IMG/VR virus record: IMGVR_UViG_3300042301_001872 | Coordinates: 1 to 30,441 of that record | Length of the DNA: 30,441 bases | Source of the DNA: a virus | Strand: one strand, 5' to 3' | Shown here: one piece after another, positions 30,401 through 30,441 of the stretch | Numbering within the stretch: position 1 is the stretch's first letter | Layout: the number at the start of each line of letters is the position of its first letter | Notes under the pieces: model-generated | The model's input: the letters and a program-made list of their open reading frames with translations, nothing else | What the model was told of the DNA's origin: nothing | The model's database searches: none | Program-made: the position numbers and the translations under genes

Positions 30401-30441
30401 AGACATTCGTGGTCGAACGATAAATGCGGGTGTTGCTGTGG
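27423..30441 (-). CDS. J-like tail / receptor-binding protein, 5' end outside the window
   Basis: The frame is open through the window edge, so the first codons are missing; a GTG at 30386 is internal. Over 1000 residues are visible. The N-terminal part resembles a fibronectin-III-like segment (TYADLVGSNLTYYYWVSNVN), followed by a predicted coiled coil. Next comes about 500 residues of Ala/Ser/Thr-rich repeats (28600-30080). A domain like the central part of lambda tail tip protein J follows (YTVKIDNNGYVTGFGLAS, STFIVRADRFAIS). Then there are about ten short repeats of the form AKIGDAAI (28000-28270), and a C-terminal beta-rich domain of about 190 residues. It should form the tail tip or fibre that recognises the host. 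Confidence 0.8.
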   Translation of the reverse strand, partial: HSNTRIYRSTTNVFANAEVLANVNSRTYADLVGSNLTYYYWVSNVNINGIESATSQASGVAGSTLPNTQYLLTALTSAIGNSQLNTQLGTRINTIESSQTNLQNQIDTLETTFGNSQSSADNLAAAQAAAADSIAAKVEAIGAKDIAVQAKVDSIAAKDDAIVARNTAQTAATNASTSAETASSAATTSTTSASQAATSASNAATSASAANTARTAAESANSAAQIASSAAATSASNASTFATDAQTAATASNTSKVAAESAKEAAQTSATAASSSASTASTAASNASSAASAADTAKLAAQAANGTAQTAASAAAISSTAAQGYADDAEAAATVATSASITAVASKNAAELAEDNAAASAVAAATNSSSATAAATEASNSASAANTSKLSAESAAVTANTAKDAAVVAKDAAVTAKNSAEVASTAAVSAKNTAESASATAVTSANTATTSATSASDFANAAAGSATLATTKATEASNSASSANTSRVSAESARDAANTSASAAATSASQAASYADDAGDSASASISASVTATSAKNDAQTAASNASGSASTAQTAANAASISASSASTSASNASQSASAASGSANSASTSASSALTSRNQAAQSVTDAAGYAAASAQDYSVINARLNNFNGGGVSVEQNATATASTVNGLSGQYTVKIDNNGYVTGFGLASTPINGTPVSTFIVRADRFAISSPSGPNVTPRTPFIVVTTPTVENGVTIPAGVYIDNATIKDASIVNAKIGNLAVDEAKIANGAIVNAKIGDAAISSAKIADAAITNAKIAFAAVGSANILDAAIVSAKIGDAAVNTLKIAGNAVTLPLVYTAASFNVTNTISVSSGASCDYQFVDFPNGSYFYDGEFGGNFVFVGAGNGDYEYVCTSGGGVTGGHTVLETPFITVGDASANGGLIAVFYATMDATALKDAGQLVVLLMDTGSGYQVLRSTKVGATTSNGNTFASLPIAIATSISAVQSVRLKIMTGKSIISSATTNNSSFMRDATLSVLGAKR
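28000..28270 (-). repeat. short AKIGDAAI-type repeats in the tail protein
   Basis: About ten tandem units of 8-9 residues, such as NAKIGNLAV, EAKIANGAI, NAKIGDAAI, SAKIADAAI and NAKIAFAAV, are encoded here. The DNA repeats an ATCTTxGCG-like block on the + strand. They would form a regular beta or coiled segment joining the J-like domain to the C-terminal tip. Confidence 0.75.
28600..30080 (-). repeat. Ala/Ser/Thr-rich repeat tract in the tail protein
   Basis: Within the tail gene the protein has a long low-complexity region with an approximate 40-45-residue unit. Unit starts look like ANTARTAAESANSAAQ, NTSKVAAESAKEAAQ, DTAKLAAQAANGTAQ, NTSKLSAESA and NTSRVSAESARDAANTSA. A YADDA segment followed by a SASI/SASV-T-A-x-SAKN stretch occurs twice. 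Such tracts form long trimeric shafts in phage tail fibres. Confidence 0.65.

Overview
The window is part of a temperate double-stranded DNA phage (or prophage), most likely a short-tailed (podovirus-like) phage of a proteobacterium. Genes are packed with 1-14 nt overlaps. A cobalamin-dependent ribonucleotide reductase, a T7-like primase-helicase, a Sak/YqaJ recombination cassette, a tyrosine integrase next to the 3' half of a tRNA-Gly(GCC), and a very large ejected-type polyvalent protein all point to a phage. The base composition and the B12-dependent reductase would fit an alphaproteobacterial host, but that is an inference. Terminase, portal, capsid and lysis genes are not in the window.

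Layout. (1) 1-2821, + strand: the end of an unknown gene, a 25-aa ORF, a 290-nt structured leader, nrdJ, and a small protein resembling the DNA-binding domain of DnaA. (2) 9750-2792, - strand: one compact early operon with an O-like replication initiator, primase-helicase, MazG-type and dATP/dGTP-type nucleotide hydrolases, three nucleases (Ref-like HNH and two PD-(D/E)XK-like) and several small unknown proteins. The initiator gene carries five 11-bp tandem repeats beside a strand-asymmetric A-rich tract, the layout of the phage lambda origin. (3) 9751-10102: a divergent control region rich in inverted repeats. (4) 10103-13641, + strand: Sak annealing protein, YqaJ exonuclease, a ribbon-helix-helix regulator, an SSB-like protein, two small ORFs and the integrase. 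(5) 13642-13921: the attachment region, with an attP core made of the 3' part of tRNA-Gly(GCC), repeated arm-like sites, a perfect DnaA box and a bidirectional terminator. (6) 30441-13922, - strand: late virion genes. A J-like tail/receptor-binding protein (its start lies beyond the window) is followed by small tail-region proteins, four putative internal virion proteins and a 3142-aa polyvalent protein.

How it fits together. The NrdJ, MazG-like and dNTP hydrolase proteins would shape the nucleotide pool. The O-like protein would open the origin inside its own gene and load the primase-helicase. Sak, the exonuclease and the SSB-like protein form a recombination/repair set, and the Ref-like and resolvase-like nucleases would process DNA. 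The integrase recombines attP with a host tRNA-Gly gene. The giant protein and its neighbours are probably packaged and ejected into the cell at infection.

Most notable observations: the lambda-like origin in the initiator gene; a 113-aa ORF with its own Shine-Dalgarno nested out of frame in the giant gene; four R-[YF]-S-G-R motifs dividing the giant protein; an 18-bp sequence shared by the integrase leader and the attP flank; and the switch-like nrdJ leader.
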